Positions 6,336-14,798 of a stretch of 25,251 bases of DNA are shown here, piece by piece (the stretch's first letter is position 1; each line of letters begins with the position of its first letter). The translations under genes were made by a program, and so were the position numbers. This stretch comes from JAJOKK01 sp965370555 (lineage in GTDB: Bacteria > Bipolaricaulota > Bipolaricaulia > UBA7950 > UBA9294): positions 1 to 25,251 of the forward strand of contig CBDUVB010000021.1 in the NCBI GenBank assembly GCA_965370555.1, written 5' to 3'. The notes beneath the pieces were generated by a model. That model saw nothing but the letters and a program-made list of their open reading frames with translations. It did no database searches and was not told where the DNA came from.

Positions 6336-7496
6336 CATGCTGGCGATCCACGCTGCAAACACCCGGTCGGTTATGTAGTAAGATCCATTCTCTCGCCTTT
6401 GCAAGATCATCATATCCTTCAGCCTTGAGATCGCTGACGAGATGTCAGGGGAGTGAACCATCATCTCAGCAGCAATATCCTTCAACCTGGCTTCACCGAG
6501 CTCGGAAAGTGCTTGTACGATGCGTCGTTGCTGATTGCTAAATCTTGAGAGCCAGCGAACTTCAAACTCGCTATCCAGCTCCTCCAGCATGGCGGCGAAG
6601 GCGTTGTCAACATGGGAAGGAGCAACCGTAGTTCTTCCTTCTGACATGGCGGATTGGGACACAATAACGCCCAGTTTCTGGATATAATACGGGATTCCGC
6701 CTGTTAGCTTGTGGAAGATCTTGGCGGTGTGTTGCATGATCGAGAGGTCCACAATTGCCAGCCGTTCCTGAACGAAGCTGACAATATCGTCCTCCTGTAA
6801 CGCTTTCATGTAGTGGCGAGAGACCATGAGGTAGAGCGGAGCGTCTTCCCGCAGGAAGATATCAGATAGCATCTTCATTGAGGAGCCGGAGAAGAAATAG
6901 CGAATGGTAGGAGCTTCATCTAGTTCTTTCTTGAAGAGATTGAATAGATACCCGTTAAATTCCGCTGCCTCCTGGAATTCATCGAGCAGGAAGAGAATCC
7001 GAACATCTTTCTCTTGCGCGAACGAGCGGAAAAATCTGAACGCTGCTTGTACAAGTTCCCGTTCATCTACTGCTTGCTCACGAAAGCGAAGATACATCCG
7101 GCCCACTTCATCCAGACTTCCTCCAACCTCCTCAATCTGCTTGATTGCCTTTAGAAACTTTGCTTTGAATACGACACGGAATGCCTGCAAAAGGCCGGCG
7201 ATCCGCGTCTTTCGTTCGTACTCGGAAAGAAGGGCCATAACTGTCGCGCGATAAAAATCGGCGTAGCTTGCGATCTCCCTACAGTTGACATATGGAATCA
7301 GCAGGCCTGATTCTTGTTGCAGATTGAGCTTTAAATTGTGTAGTAGGGAAGACTTCCCGTACCGCCGCGGCGCAAGGATCAGATTGTTCTGTGTGAGGTT
7401 CCTAGCATCATCACAGAGCTTGGCCAACTCTTCTTCTCGTCCGACGAAATACGGTGGCTCAACGAGACCTCCCACTTTGAACGGGGTTTCCTTCAT
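6333..7496 (-). CDS. AAA/STAND-like ATPase with C-terminal winged helix (ATPase_2 type)
   Basis: 387 aa from the ATG at 7496, which has GGAGG with good spacing; an ATG at 7514 would add six residues but has no ribosome site and lies inside a palindrome. Counting from 7514: FVGREEEL at 23-30, Walker A LAPRRYGKSS at 47-56, Walker B RILFLLDEFQE at 172-182, a sensor-like YFFSGSS at 206-212, GGIPYYIQKL at 272-281, and a winged helix at about 325-385. This is the archaeal-type ATPase family (PF01637 / MNS clade), widespread and poorly characterised in bacteria. It is monocistronic, and convergent with the HAD gene. Tandem 16-bp palindromes flank both ends, so the winged helix may bind them (inference). 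Confidence 0.85.
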   Translation of the reverse strand: MKETPFKVGGLVEPPYFVGREEELAKLCDDARNLTQNNLILAPRRYGKSSLLHNLKLNLQQESGLLIPYVNCREIASYADFYRATVMALLSEYERKTRIAGLLQAFRVVFKAKFLKAIKQIEEVGGSLDEVGRMYLRFREQAVDERELVQAAFRFFRSFAQEKDVRILFLLDEFQEAAEFNGYLFNLFKKELDEAPTIRYFFSGSSMKMLSDIFLREDAPLYLMVSRHYMKALQEDDIVSFVQERLAIVDLSIMQHTAKIFHKLTGGIPYYIQKLGVIVSQSAMSEGRTTVAPSHVDNAFAAMLEELDSEFEVRWLSRFSNQQRRIVQALSELGEARLKDIAAEMMVHSPDISSAISRLKDMMILQRRENGSYYITDRVFAAWIASM

Positions 7497-7507
7497 AATC
7501 TCCTCCG

Positions 7508-7539
7508 TAGCCATTTCTGGCTATAGCCATACTTGGCTA
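7508..7539. promoter_or_regulatory. tandem pair of 16-bp palindromes upstream of ATPase gene
   Basis: TAGCCATTTCTGGCTA (7508-7523) and TAGCCATACTTGGCTA (7524-7539) are two perfect TAGCCA-N4-TGGCTA units set end to end. They begin 12 bp upstream of the chosen ATG (7496), in promoter/leader position, and repeat the arrangement found at the other end of the gene. Confidence 0.85.
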
Positions 7540-7559
7540 CAGAGTATCCGAATTCCGTA

Positions 7560-7612
7560 CGAAGTCAAGTTATCCACGCGACAACGAAAAAAAGCCCGAG
7601 AGCAAACGAAGC
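7560..7612 (-). terminator. weak candidate terminator of the sugar operon
   Basis: On the minus strand AAGCTT, an 11-base spacer and GGGCTT form a short stem with two G-U pairs, followed by a run of seven T. It lies 20-70 bp beyond the kinase stop. The T-run is good and the stem is poor, so confidence is low. Confidence 0.35.
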
Positions 7613-7632
7613 TTTGAACAGACCTGTGACGA

Positions 7633-9186
7633 TCATGTGTCAGCGGCTTCTTTCGATAGTTCCGCCAATGTGTTGAACTCGTCTTTCAGATCTTTGTACA
7701 GGCGGCGATAAACACGATAGTACTGATTGTACAATGCGTGCCGCCTAGAATCGGGTAAGAATGGCTCTGTGTAGCGTATCCACTGCCGGATTTCTTCGCG
7801 GTTATCCACCAGGCCTATCGTCAATCCGACAAGAAAGGCATCGGCGAGTGGGGCCCCGATCCCATCCGTTGCCAGTGTGCGAATGGGTATCCCAGTGATA
7901 TCGGCAAGAAGGGAAAGCCAAAGAGGGGATTTAGCAACTCCACCTACAACTATGGTCTCTTTTTTCAGTGGCAAAACGGCCGTTTCTCCCTCCTCGATTG
8001 AGTGCCGGAGTGCATATGCTGTTGACTCGAGCAGGGCGCGGAAAAGGTGTGCTTTGGTGTGCGACAAAGTGAGACCGACCCACGCGCCGCGTGCATGTGG
8101 ATCCCAGAGAGGGGCCCGTTCCCCCATAAAGTACGGCAGAGCCAAGAGACCCTCACAGCCCGGTCTCACCTTTTTCGCTGCTTCATCGAGGAGCTGAAAA
8201 GCGTCCTGTCCCGTCTGTCCGGCCTGTTCTATCTCAGTCTGCGCGAGGGTATCTCGGAACCAACGGGCCAACGCTCCAGAGGTAGCTGATCCCGCCCACG
8301 TGTAGATCTCCCTTTCGCTATCGATGACATGGGGCATCGATACAAGCCGTGGTGAGAAACCATCGCCAGTATGGATGATCCCCCAGCAGGTGGATGTCCC
8401 CATCATTGCCACGTTATCTCCCCGTGAGAGGGCCCCGGCGGCGAAGGTGGCCATCGGAGCATCGACTCCTCCGGCAAGCACAGGGGTTCCTGGCGTCAGA
8501 CCGGTGAGCTTAGATCCCTCCTCCGTGATCTCCCCGATCACCTCTTGGGAAGCGACGATCCGCGCTGGCATACGGTCGATAGGGATCTTCAGCGCTTGTC
8601 CCATTTCCTTCGACCACCGGTGGGCGTGGATGTCGTACAGTCCGCCGATATTCCCCGCCGAAGATCTATCGATCGCCACCTCGCCCGTGAGACGGAAATT
8701 GACGTAGGCGTTGGGTGGGAGAAAGAGCGCGGTCCTCTGCCAATTCCTCGGTTCATTGTTCTTGATCCACAGGATCTTTGCATACCCGAAGTACGTATCC
8801 ACCCAGTTTCCCGTGATGGAGAACAGACGATCGAGGTCAACGTTCTGCTTTATCCATTTCACCTCTTCGGTTGCGCGACGATCCATCCAGATCAGGCAGG
8901 GGCGCACCGGCTTCATCTCGGCATCGAGTGGGACGCCACTTCCACCGTAGAGTCCGCTGATGCACACCCCGGCGATGGCGCGCGCGTCCGCCCCCTGAAG
9001 CAGCCTTCTGATCACCGCGCAGCTCGCGTCGAGCCAGACATCCGGCCATTGCTCCGCCCAGAGAAGATGTGGGTGCAACACCCCGTATTCCACGGTGGCT
9101 GTGTTCAAGACGACACCGTTTGGGCTTACGAGTACTCCCTTTGTCCCTTGCGTGCCGATGTCGACCCCTATCAGAAACTTCTCCAT
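7633..9186 (-). CDS. FGGY-family carbohydrate kinase (XylB-like)
   Basis: 517 aa from ATG 9186; a GTG at 9195 overlapping the isomerase TGA (GTGA) is an alternative start adding three residues. The N-terminal ATPase fold begins IGVDIGTQGTKGVL (phosphate-binding loop 1). GGVDAP near residue 242 carries the catalytic Asp, followed by MMGTSTCWG (phosphate 2 region), and IVVGGVAKSPLW lies in the C-terminal nucleotide site. Size and layout match xylulokinase, ribulokinase and gluconokinase relatives. FGGY kinases usually phosphorylate the primary alcohol of a ketose or polyol. Position directly after the isomerase suggests the isomerase product is its substrate (for example D-ribulose or D-fructose); specificity is not readable from sequence. 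Last gene of the operon. Confidence 0.9.
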   Translation of the reverse strand: MEKFLIGVDIGTQGTKGVLVSPNGVVLNTATVEYGVLHPHLLWAEQWPDVWLDASCAVIRRLLQGADARAIAGVCISGLYGGSGVPLDAEMKPVRPCLIWMDRRATEEVKWIKQNVDLDRLFSITGNWVDTYFGYAKILWIKNNEPRNWQRTALFLPPNAYVNFRLTGEVAIDRSSAGNIGGLYDIHAHRWSKEMGQALKIPIDRMPARIVASQEVIGEITEEGSKLTGLTPGTPVLAGGVDAPMATFAAGALSRGDNVAMMGTSTCWGIIHTGDGFSPRLVSMPHVIDSEREIYTWAGSATSGALARWFRDTLAQTEIEQAGQTGQDAFQLLDEAAKKVRPGCEGLLALPYFMGERAPLWDPHARGAWVGLTLSHTKAHLFRALLESTAYALRHSIEEGETAVLPLKKETIVVGGVAKSPLWLSLLADITGIPIRTLATDGIGAPLADAFLVGLTIGLVDNREEIRQWIRYTEPFLPDSRRHALYNQYYRVYRRLYKDLKDEFNTLAELSKEAADT

Positions 9187-9191
9187 CTTTC

Positions 9192-10613
9192 TCACTTCGT
9201 GAAGAGCCGATACGGAATCTGGAGCATCTTCGCCACCCAGATGAGCTCATCCACCCAGTCACCGTAGACGGCATGGATGTGGTTTGAGTCATACTCGGAG
9301 AGAAACTCCTCTGGACCTACTTCGAAGCGTGCATAGGCATGCGGCCAATCGATCTGCACCTCTCGAGCCTTCCTCTCCGCGTCTTCTTCGGGCAGTTCGA
9401 TGAACTCTCCGGGGACGATCGCCAGCCAATACTTGCCGGAGCGGCGAGCGAGGCGGGCGAGCGTAACCTTCCCGGGCGCCGCGAAGTGGCGCACAGATGC
9501 TCCCCCGGCTGGAAAGTAGAAACCCTGAGGATAGAACTGCACCTTTGGAAGGTTTACGTCCGGATCGAGGGACTTGCCTGCGAAGAAAGTCGGGTGGTTC
9601 CCGGAGTTGCAAAGGTCGAAGACACCGAGTTCCTCGTCGTAGTGGCGCAGGTCGGCGAACATGATCGGGGCCCTGGTGATGTGCTTCAGGATTTCCATGG
9701 TGAGAGCCCCGTCCATGTCGGCCTCGGTAGCGGTGACGATCGTCTCCTTCGGACCGTTCCAGTCGTAGGGGTCGTTCAAGAGCGCCTCGGTTACGTCCAT
9801 GGTGACGAAGTGGTTCGTCAGCTCAGGCTGCCCCTTGAGACCGACGAAGTCGAGGGTCATCTCGTCGATTATCTGTCGTACTGCGATGTAGCTTCGGATC
9901 TGAAGCTTGAGCTTGTCCGGCGTCAGTTGCTCTCCATCGTAGTGGATCTTCCCGATCTTGGATGACAGCCACTCGAACGCGTGCTCGACTTCCTCCTTGG
10001 GCACCTCTCCCGACCGGCGGATGATCTCCGATTGGTCAATGTGCTCAACATCGATTCCGAACTGGGCCATCCACTGGTCGCTGTTTGCGACTGCCGTGTA
10101 CATCCCCATGGGGCGGCCGCCGAAGAGACCAAACGTTTCTCCCTTGATCCTATGAAGGGAAGAGCCCGCTCGGATGAATGACATCACGCGACGCAGCACG
10201 GCCTCGTGGGTGATGTCTCCTGACATACGACCGTGAAAGGTCCCGATCTGGTCGAGAGCTCCTGCCGAGGCAAGCATGCCCACCATACCCGGGTACTCTG
10301 GGTTGATATTGGAAAGGAGGAGAAACGGTCCTGGGGCGAATCGCGAGGCGATGGCTGCCAAGTGCGGGAAGCTCCAGACGGCGAAGTTGAAGATGGTCAA
10401 TTCGCATTCCTCGCGCGCCAGCCGGGCGGCTTCCTGTTTCGCTAGTTCATTCGTCCAGATGATACTCTGACCAACAATGGGCTCCACCTCGCCCGTTTCT
10501 CGCAGTGCGTCCGCTAGTTGCTTCTGATACTGAAGATTCAGCGGCTCCACATCCTTGTGAACCGCAGCCCGTCCATCTGAGAAGGTGAGGATGCCGACCT
10601 TTCTCTTCTTCAT
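9192..10613 (-). CDS. L-fucose/L-arabinose isomerase-family protein
   Basis: 473 aa, in the range of COG2407 isomerases, which are shorter than E. coli FucI. The N-terminal domain starts KRKVGILTFSDGR. In the C-terminal half the expected Mn-binding residues are visible: E297 in ATEADMDGALT, D321 in FADLRHYDEE and H445/H447 in SNHIHAVYG. NSGNHP precedes the substrate loop. These enzymes interconvert an aldose and its ketose; FucI also acts on D-arabinose, giving D-ribulose. The ATG overlaps the stop of the BNR gene (ATGA), and its own TGA overlaps the kinase start region, so the last three genes are translationally coupled. I infer it makes the ketose for the kinase. Confidence 0.87.
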   Translation of the reverse strand: MKKRKVGILTFSDGRAAVHKDVEPLNLQYQKQLADALRETGEVEPIVGQSIIWTNELAKQEAARLAREECELTIFNFAVWSFPHLAAIASRFAPGPFLLLSNINPEYPGMVGMLASAGALDQIGTFHGRMSGDITHEAVLRRVMSFIRAGSSLHRIKGETFGLFGGRPMGMYTAVANSDQWMAQFGIDVEHIDQSEIIRRSGEVPKEEVEHAFEWLSSKIGKIHYDGEQLTPDKLKLQIRSYIAVRQIIDEMTLDFVGLKGQPELTNHFVTMDVTEALLNDPYDWNGPKETIVTATEADMDGALTMEILKHITRAPIMFADLRHYDEELGVFDLCNSGNHPTFFAGKSLDPDVNLPKVQFYPQGFYFPAGGASVRHFAAPGKVTLARLARRSGKYWLAIVPGEFIELPEEDAERKAREVQIDWPHAYARFEVGPEEFLSEYDSNHIHAVYGDWVDELIWVAKMLQIPYRLFTK

Positions 10614-11659
10614 TGCAGCCCCTTTTCCCCGTTCTTGGCCAAACCCTCCAACAATTCGTCCTCGGAGAGCGCCACATGCTTGATCGCCCGTCTTTCGTAG
10701 GTGTATGTGATGTGAATCAACCCATCATCCGATTGAATGACCGCCGGATAGCTGTAGACGCTGGGGCCGTCTTCCAGTCTTATTGCTCTTTTCCACGCAA
10801 CCCCTTCGTCCACGGATACCAAGACGTCGAGCGGAGTTCTTAGACCCCATGTATCGAAATCAACCGGCATTTGAGCCGGCCAACCTTGGTCAAGCTTGTC
10901 CAGCCTGGCATTGGATGTGGTTGGATTGCAGACGAGTGCGAGATTCCCAGACCTAAGCCTCGCGACATCGAGCCCACTGTTGTTGTTGGGAACGTCCGTG
11001 GGCTTCGCATGGGACCATGTCTTGCCATTGTCGTGCGAGTAGGACGCGAATATGCGGTCTTCCTGTGATCGCATGTACACCACAAGCCGGCCATCGGACA
11101 ACCGTACCAGCGATGGCTGGATGAGGTGCGCGCCCGCTTCTCGTCCAAGGTCGCCGTATACCTCCCACGTCTTGCCTGCGTCCTCGGTGCGGAGAAAACA
11201 AGTACTCCAGGAGACCTCGTATTCAACAGGCAGAATGCAGAACCGACCCTCAACCAGGGGCTTGTTCTTCCCGAGAATCCCCGGCTGGAAGTGAAGAAGC
11301 TCTAGATCACTCCAGGTTCTTCCTTCATCGCGAGATCGCTTGAGGAAGAGCCATGTGCCTCCACTGCACCACGCGCCATAATCCACAGGAGCAACCAGCC
11401 AGACTTCTCCATCTTCCGGACCCATGAAGATTCGAGGATTCCCGGCTGCGCGGTTCGCCACACTCACCCAAACCTCCGGGCGGCTCCAACGTCCTTCTTG
11501 TGCCGTGTAGCGACTTCCGATGATCACCTGGTCTGGAGATCCTTCCTGCTTACCAGTATAGCAACAGACCAGGAGGTCGCCGCCTGGCAACTGGCAGATG
11601 CTTGAGGCATGACACATTGGATGCTCAGGTGTTGTTTCGATGCAAAACTCTTGGTTCAT
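10610..11659 (-). CDS. BNR/Asp-box sialidase-family glycosidase-like protein, cytosolic
   Basis: 349 aa forming a predicted six-bladed propeller. Asp boxes are visible at SRDEGRTW (109-116), TEDAGKTW (158-165), SHDNGKTW (208-215) and a degenerate SVDEGVAW (282-289). The start HASSICQLPGGDLLVCCYTG, the middle NNNSGLDVARL and the end YSYPAVIQSDDGLIHITYTY are typical of the BNR_2 (PF13088) family annotated as sialidase; the classic FRIP motif of GH33 is absent. There is no signal peptide, so it would act on an imported glycoside. GH33 relatives include enzymes acting on KDN, Kdo and related keto-deoxy acids as well as Neu5Ac. AGGA precedes the ATG; the 61-bp gap to the permease gene holds TGTCG-N6-CGACA. 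Confidence 0.85.
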   Translation of the reverse strand: MNQEFCIETTPEHPMCHASSICQLPGGDLLVCCYTGKQEGSPDQVIIGSRYTAQEGRWSRPEVWVSVANRAAGNPRIFMGPEDGEVWLVAPVDYGAWCSGGTWLFLKRSRDEGRTWSDLELLHFQPGILGKNKPLVEGRFCILPVEYEVSWSTCFLRTEDAGKTWEVYGDLGREAGAHLIQPSLVRLSDGRLVVYMRSQEDRIFASYSHDNGKTWSHAKPTDVPNNNSGLDVARLRSGNLALVCNPTTSNARLDKLDQGWPAQMPVDFDTWGLRTPLDVLVSVDEGVAWKRAIRLEDGPSVYSYPAVIQSDDGLIHITYTYERRAIKHVALSEDELLEGLAKNGEKGLQ

Positions 11660-11720
11660 TAGGTTATCCTTTTATACGTTATGTGTCGACAGTGCGACAT
11701 AGGGATCCTCTTGCATCCGG

Positions 11721-12545
11721 CTATCCTTTCGTTCCCGAGCCCGCCAATGAGAAGCCGCGGATAATATGCCGACGCAGCAGTAGGAAAACGATCATTGACG
11801 GAAGTGATGCCATCAACGCCCCGGCAAGGACTAGACCGTAATCCAGTTCATAGGCGCTCTGTAGGAGTCTCAGTCCTACCGGAAGCGTGACGACGCTGAT
11901 CTTCTTCAAACAGATCATTGACCAGAAGAATTCGTTCCAGGCGAAGTTAAACATGAAGACCCCAAAGGCAGCAAATACAGGTTTGGATACAGGGATAATC
12001 ACTCGAAGAAGAATCCCGAAGCTTGTACATCCATCAATTTTCGCTGCATCCTCGAGATCTTTCGGTATGTTAATGAAAAATTGGCGCAACAGAAAGACTC
12101 CGATCGGCATCGCAATCATAGGAAGCGCTACACCCTGAAAGGTATTCAAGAAGTGGAACTTGGACATCATGAAGTAAAGCGGCACGATGTTCACTTGCCA
12201 AGGGAGCAGCATGAACACGAGCAGGACAACAAACAGCGTGTCTCGGCCGCGCCACTTCATTCTTGCGAAGGAGTACGCAGCAAGCGTCGATACAACCAAG
12301 GAACCGATCGTCACGCTCGTTGCCATAATGAGGCTGTTCAGCAACCAGCGGAAAAACGGCCACTCGGTGAACAGACGAGACACGTGTTCCAGACTGAAAT
12401 GACTGGGAACCCAAGTCGGCGGAATGCGGAAGATCTCGCTCTGTGGCTTGAATGCGGTATCAGCCATCCAAAGGACTGGGATGACCCACAAGAACGCGAT
12501 TCCGTACATCACAACATAGGGCAAATACCGGCGGATATATCTCAT
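11721..12545 (-). CDS. ABC sugar transporter permease, MalG-type (CUT1)
   Basis: 274 aa with about six membrane spans, beginning near YLPYVVMYGIAFLWVIPVLWM. The EAA loop that docks to the ATPase is KDLEDAAKIDGCTSFGILLR followed by VIIPVSKP, close to the consensus EAA-G-I-LP. The C-terminus RRHIIRGFSLAGSGTKG matches MalG-type subunits, which typically end RGFTAGAVKG. Its ATG overlaps the stop of the partner permease (ATGA). It forms the inner-membrane pore with the MalF-type subunit. Confidence 0.95.
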   Translation of the reverse strand: MRYIRRYLPYVVMYGIAFLWVIPVLWMADTAFKPQSEIFRIPPTWVPSHFSLEHVSRLFTEWPFFRWLLNSLIMATSVTIGSLVVSTLAAYSFARMKWRGRDTLFVVLLVFMLLPWQVNIVPLYFMMSKFHFLNTFQGVALPMIAMPIGVFLLRQFFINIPKDLEDAAKIDGCTSFGILLRVIIPVSKPVFAAFGVFMFNFAWNEFFWSMICLKKISVVTLPVGLRLLQSAYELDYGLVLAGALMASLPSMIVFLLLRRHIIRGFSLAGSGTKG

Positions 12546-13444
12546 TGGAGCTCCGATTTCAGCCCCAGGAGACGGATGCCAACCAGGGTCATTCCGAGGA
12601 TCATCAACAGGAGGACAATGCCTGCTGCAGCTGCTTTGCCGAGATTGAAGTAGTCGAACCCGGTCAAGTACATGTACATGGCAAGGACCTCCGTTGCTCT
12701 TCCAGGGCCTCCTTCTGTCATCATGAGTACCTGCCCGAAGGTTCTGAATCCCGAGATAATGGTCAGGACCAATGAGAACAAGAGTGCTGGCTTCAGAAGC
12801 GGGATGATAATATGGATGAATTGCTGCCGGGGACGGGCGCCATCGAGGGCCGCGGTTTCAAATAGCTCCGCGGGAATCTCCCCAAGGCCTGCCTGGAGAA
12901 CGACCATGCGGTAACCAACCAACCACCAAGCCGTTGCAAATGCAATCGCAGGAAGGGCCCAGCCGGGATCACTAAGGAGTACGGGGGCTTCTACGAAGGC
13001 TGTAGTCAGGGACCGTTGGACAAGCCCGAAATCACGATCGAGGAGCCACCGCCAGATGATGGAGACAATCGAGACGGTGAGCATGTATGGAAGAAGGAGC
13101 GCCACTTGGATAAACGCCATGCCCTTGCGTGTCCGTCCCCAACCCCAAACCATCAATGCAAAGAGAAGACCAAGCCCCATGATGAGAGGGATCACCATTG
13201 CTACGAACTTGAAGGTGTTGGCAACAGCGTTCCAGAATCGTGGCTCCTTGAACAGATCTATGTAGTTGGCAAACCCAACAAACTTCGAACCCTTCATTGG
13301 ATTCCAGTTGAAGAGGCTGATGTAAAAGCCATAGCCAACAGGTGCCGCAAGGAAAACGGTCCACAGCGCTACAAAGGGAAATACGTAGAGTAGCCCTTCG
13401 ATACCCTTGTGCCGATAAAGAAATTCACCTAATCGTTGCTTCAT
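12542..13444 (-). CDS. ABC sugar transporter permease, MalF/UgpA-type (CUT1)
   Basis: 300 aa, six predicted spans, first span near GLLYVFPFVALWTVFLAAPV. The EAA loop reads AELFETAALDGARPRQQFIH, then IIIPLLKP. MMTEGGPGRATEVLAMYMY is the typical periplasmic/TM5 signature of this family. No clear Shine-Dalgarno precedes the ATG. Instead a strong hairpin lies between it and the binding-protein gene, so expression is likely lower than that of the binding protein (inference). Confidence 0.95.
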   Translation of the reverse strand: MKQRLGEFLYRHKGIEGLLYVFPFVALWTVFLAAPVGYGFYISLFNWNPMKGSKFVGFANYIDLFKEPRFWNAVANTFKFVAMVIPLIMGLGLLFALMVWGWGRTRKGMAFIQVALLLPYMLTVSIVSIIWRWLLDRDFGLVQRSLTTAFVEAPVLLSDPGWALPAIAFATAWWLVGYRMVVLQAGLGEIPAELFETAALDGARPRQQFIHIIIPLLKPALLFSLVLTIISGFRTFGQVLMMTEGGPGRATEVLAMYMYLTGFDYFNLGKAAAAGIVLLLMILGMTLVGIRLLGLKSELQ

Positions 13445-13460
13445 AGTTGTGTTGTGAAAG

Positions 13461-13483
13461 GGGGCGGAGTCGCGCTCCGCCCC
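13461..13483 (-). other. intercistronic stem-loop between binding protein and permease genes
   Basis: GGGGCGGAG and CTCCGCCCC form a perfect 9-bp stem with a 5-base loop. It has only CTTTC after it on the minus strand, not a full T-tract. The position after a solute-binding-protein gene matches hairpins that protect the upstream mRNA or partly stop transcription, giving excess binding protein over permease. Confidence 0.75.
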
Positions 13484-13496
13484 ACATGAGGTTCTG

Positions 13497-14750
13497 CTAG
13501 TTGCCCTGCAGAATACGATTGCACTCCGCCTCGGCTCGATCCAGAGCCTCCTTCGGAGTGATCTGTCCAGTCACAGCAAGCTCGATGTTCGACTGAAGCG
13601 CACTCTCCAGTTGTGAGCCCTTCGGATGGTTGATTGGGAAGTGAACTAGACCAGCGTTCGCCATTTCGGCAAGAAGGTACCCGGATTTCTGCCAGTAGTC
13701 GGAAGCCAACAGATCAGTGTCCCCCTGGGCGTCCAGGAACGCAGTGATGTGGCCTCCGGACATGGTCCATATGCTGGAGTGCTGGACGATATACTGAGCC
13801 ACCTGCATCGCCGCAGCATAGACCGCGTCAGAAGTACCCGCCGGCTGGAATGGAATGACGATGTTGTGAGAGTTGCCCCACGTGTATGCAGTGCCGAAGA
13901 GGTTCGGCATCTTCATGTAGCCCCAGTCGATGTCGCTTCCGGTCATCAGCCCATAGTACCAGTTGCCCCCGGTAAGTATGCCGAGTCTCCCGGCGACGAA
14001 TTGGTTGGGCCCATTTCCACCAACCCCGTTGTAGCCGAAGTCGTTGAAGACGTCCACGAGGAATTGGAGAGCCAGCAGACCTTTCGCATTGTTGAATAAG
14101 GCCTTCGTATATCCGGCGTCGAACAGCTCTCCACCCATTTGCCAAAAGTTCACATACCAAGAACGGCGGTACTTCCGAGGTGCCCCATCCTCTGCCGGGT
14201 GCCAAGCGTAGTATCCAGCAGCCTTGATTGCATCACAGGCGTCAAGGAGCTCTTCCAGTGTCGCCGGAGGGTTATCCGGATCGAGGCCGGCCTCGCGGAA
14301 GATGTCCTTGTTGTAGAACATGCCAAATCCGTGCGTATCCAACGGGATCATGTACTGCTGCCCGTTAAGCTGCCCGGCATTCCAGTTCGCCGTCCCGAAG
14401 TCATCCGGTCCGATCCCGACGCCACCGAAAAGGTCGTCGAGAGGGGTAAAGAAGTCCACCATCTCAACAAGCTTATTGACGTGACTGATGCCTAGTTGGG
14501 GCGCGTTCCCGGCAATAGCCGCAAGGCGTAGTTCAGTGTAGTACGACGTCCAGCTTCCCTGGATCAACTCAACCTGTATGTCCGTGCGAGAGGCGTTGAA
14601 GCCATCGATGATCTGTTCCATTGCTTGCGCATCGGACTCGTGGAAAGGCGTGTTGAACGTGATCTTTATCGGGCCTGCTGCTAGCGTCTGCAAACCCACC
14701 ACAAACAGTAAACCTACAAGCAAAATCCCAAGTTTCCAAGTTTTATGCAT
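13497..14750 (-). CDS. extracellular sugar-binding protein of a CUT1 ABC transporter
   Basis: 417 aa. Signal peptide: basic HKTWK, a hydrophobic core of about 16 residues, and LQTLAA with cleavage probably near residue 25. There is no lipobox Cys, so it is not an obvious lipoprotein. The mature part starts IKITFNTPFHESDAQAMEQI and contains DIQVELIQGSWTSYYTELRL, the pattern of family 1 binding proteins (MalE/UgpB class). Aromatic-rich stretches such as GNWYYGLM fit sugar stacking. GGAGGTG lies about 10 bases before the ATG. The ligand is unknown, but the linked enzymes suggest a glycoside of a keto-deoxy sugar acid or an oligosaccharide containing it (inference). Confidence 0.93.
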   Translation of the reverse strand: MHKTWKLGILLVGLLFVVGLQTLAAGPIKITFNTPFHESDAQAMEQIIDGFNASRTDIQVELIQGSWTSYYTELRLAAIAGNAPQLGISHVNKLVEMVDFFTPLDDLFGGVGIGPDDFGTANWNAGQLNGQQYMIPLDTHGFGMFYNKDIFREAGLDPDNPPATLEELLDACDAIKAAGYYAWHPAEDGAPRKYRRSWYVNFWQMGGELFDAGYTKALFNNAKGLLALQFLVDVFNDFGYNGVGGNGPNQFVAGRLGILTGGNWYYGLMTGSDIDWGYMKMPNLFGTAYTWGNSHNIVIPFQPAGTSDAVYAAAMQVAQYIVQHSSIWTMSGGHITAFLDAQGDTDLLASDYWQKSGYLLAEMANAGLVHFPINHPKGSQLESALQSNIELAVTGQITPKEALDRAEAECNRILQGN

Positions 14751-14798
14751 GATTTAAATGCACCTCCCTTTCATTTTCGGTTCCGATTACTCCAGAGA

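Noticed and set aside
8545..9267. 240-codon plus-strand frame opposite the FGGY kinase
   Set aside because: Shadow of a well-supported kinase gene; no motifs and no ribosome site.
14775..14795. GGTTCCGATTAC as a second LacI operator before the binding-protein gene
   Set aside because: Only the CGATTAC half matches the 16743-16776 sites and the spacing is off by one base.
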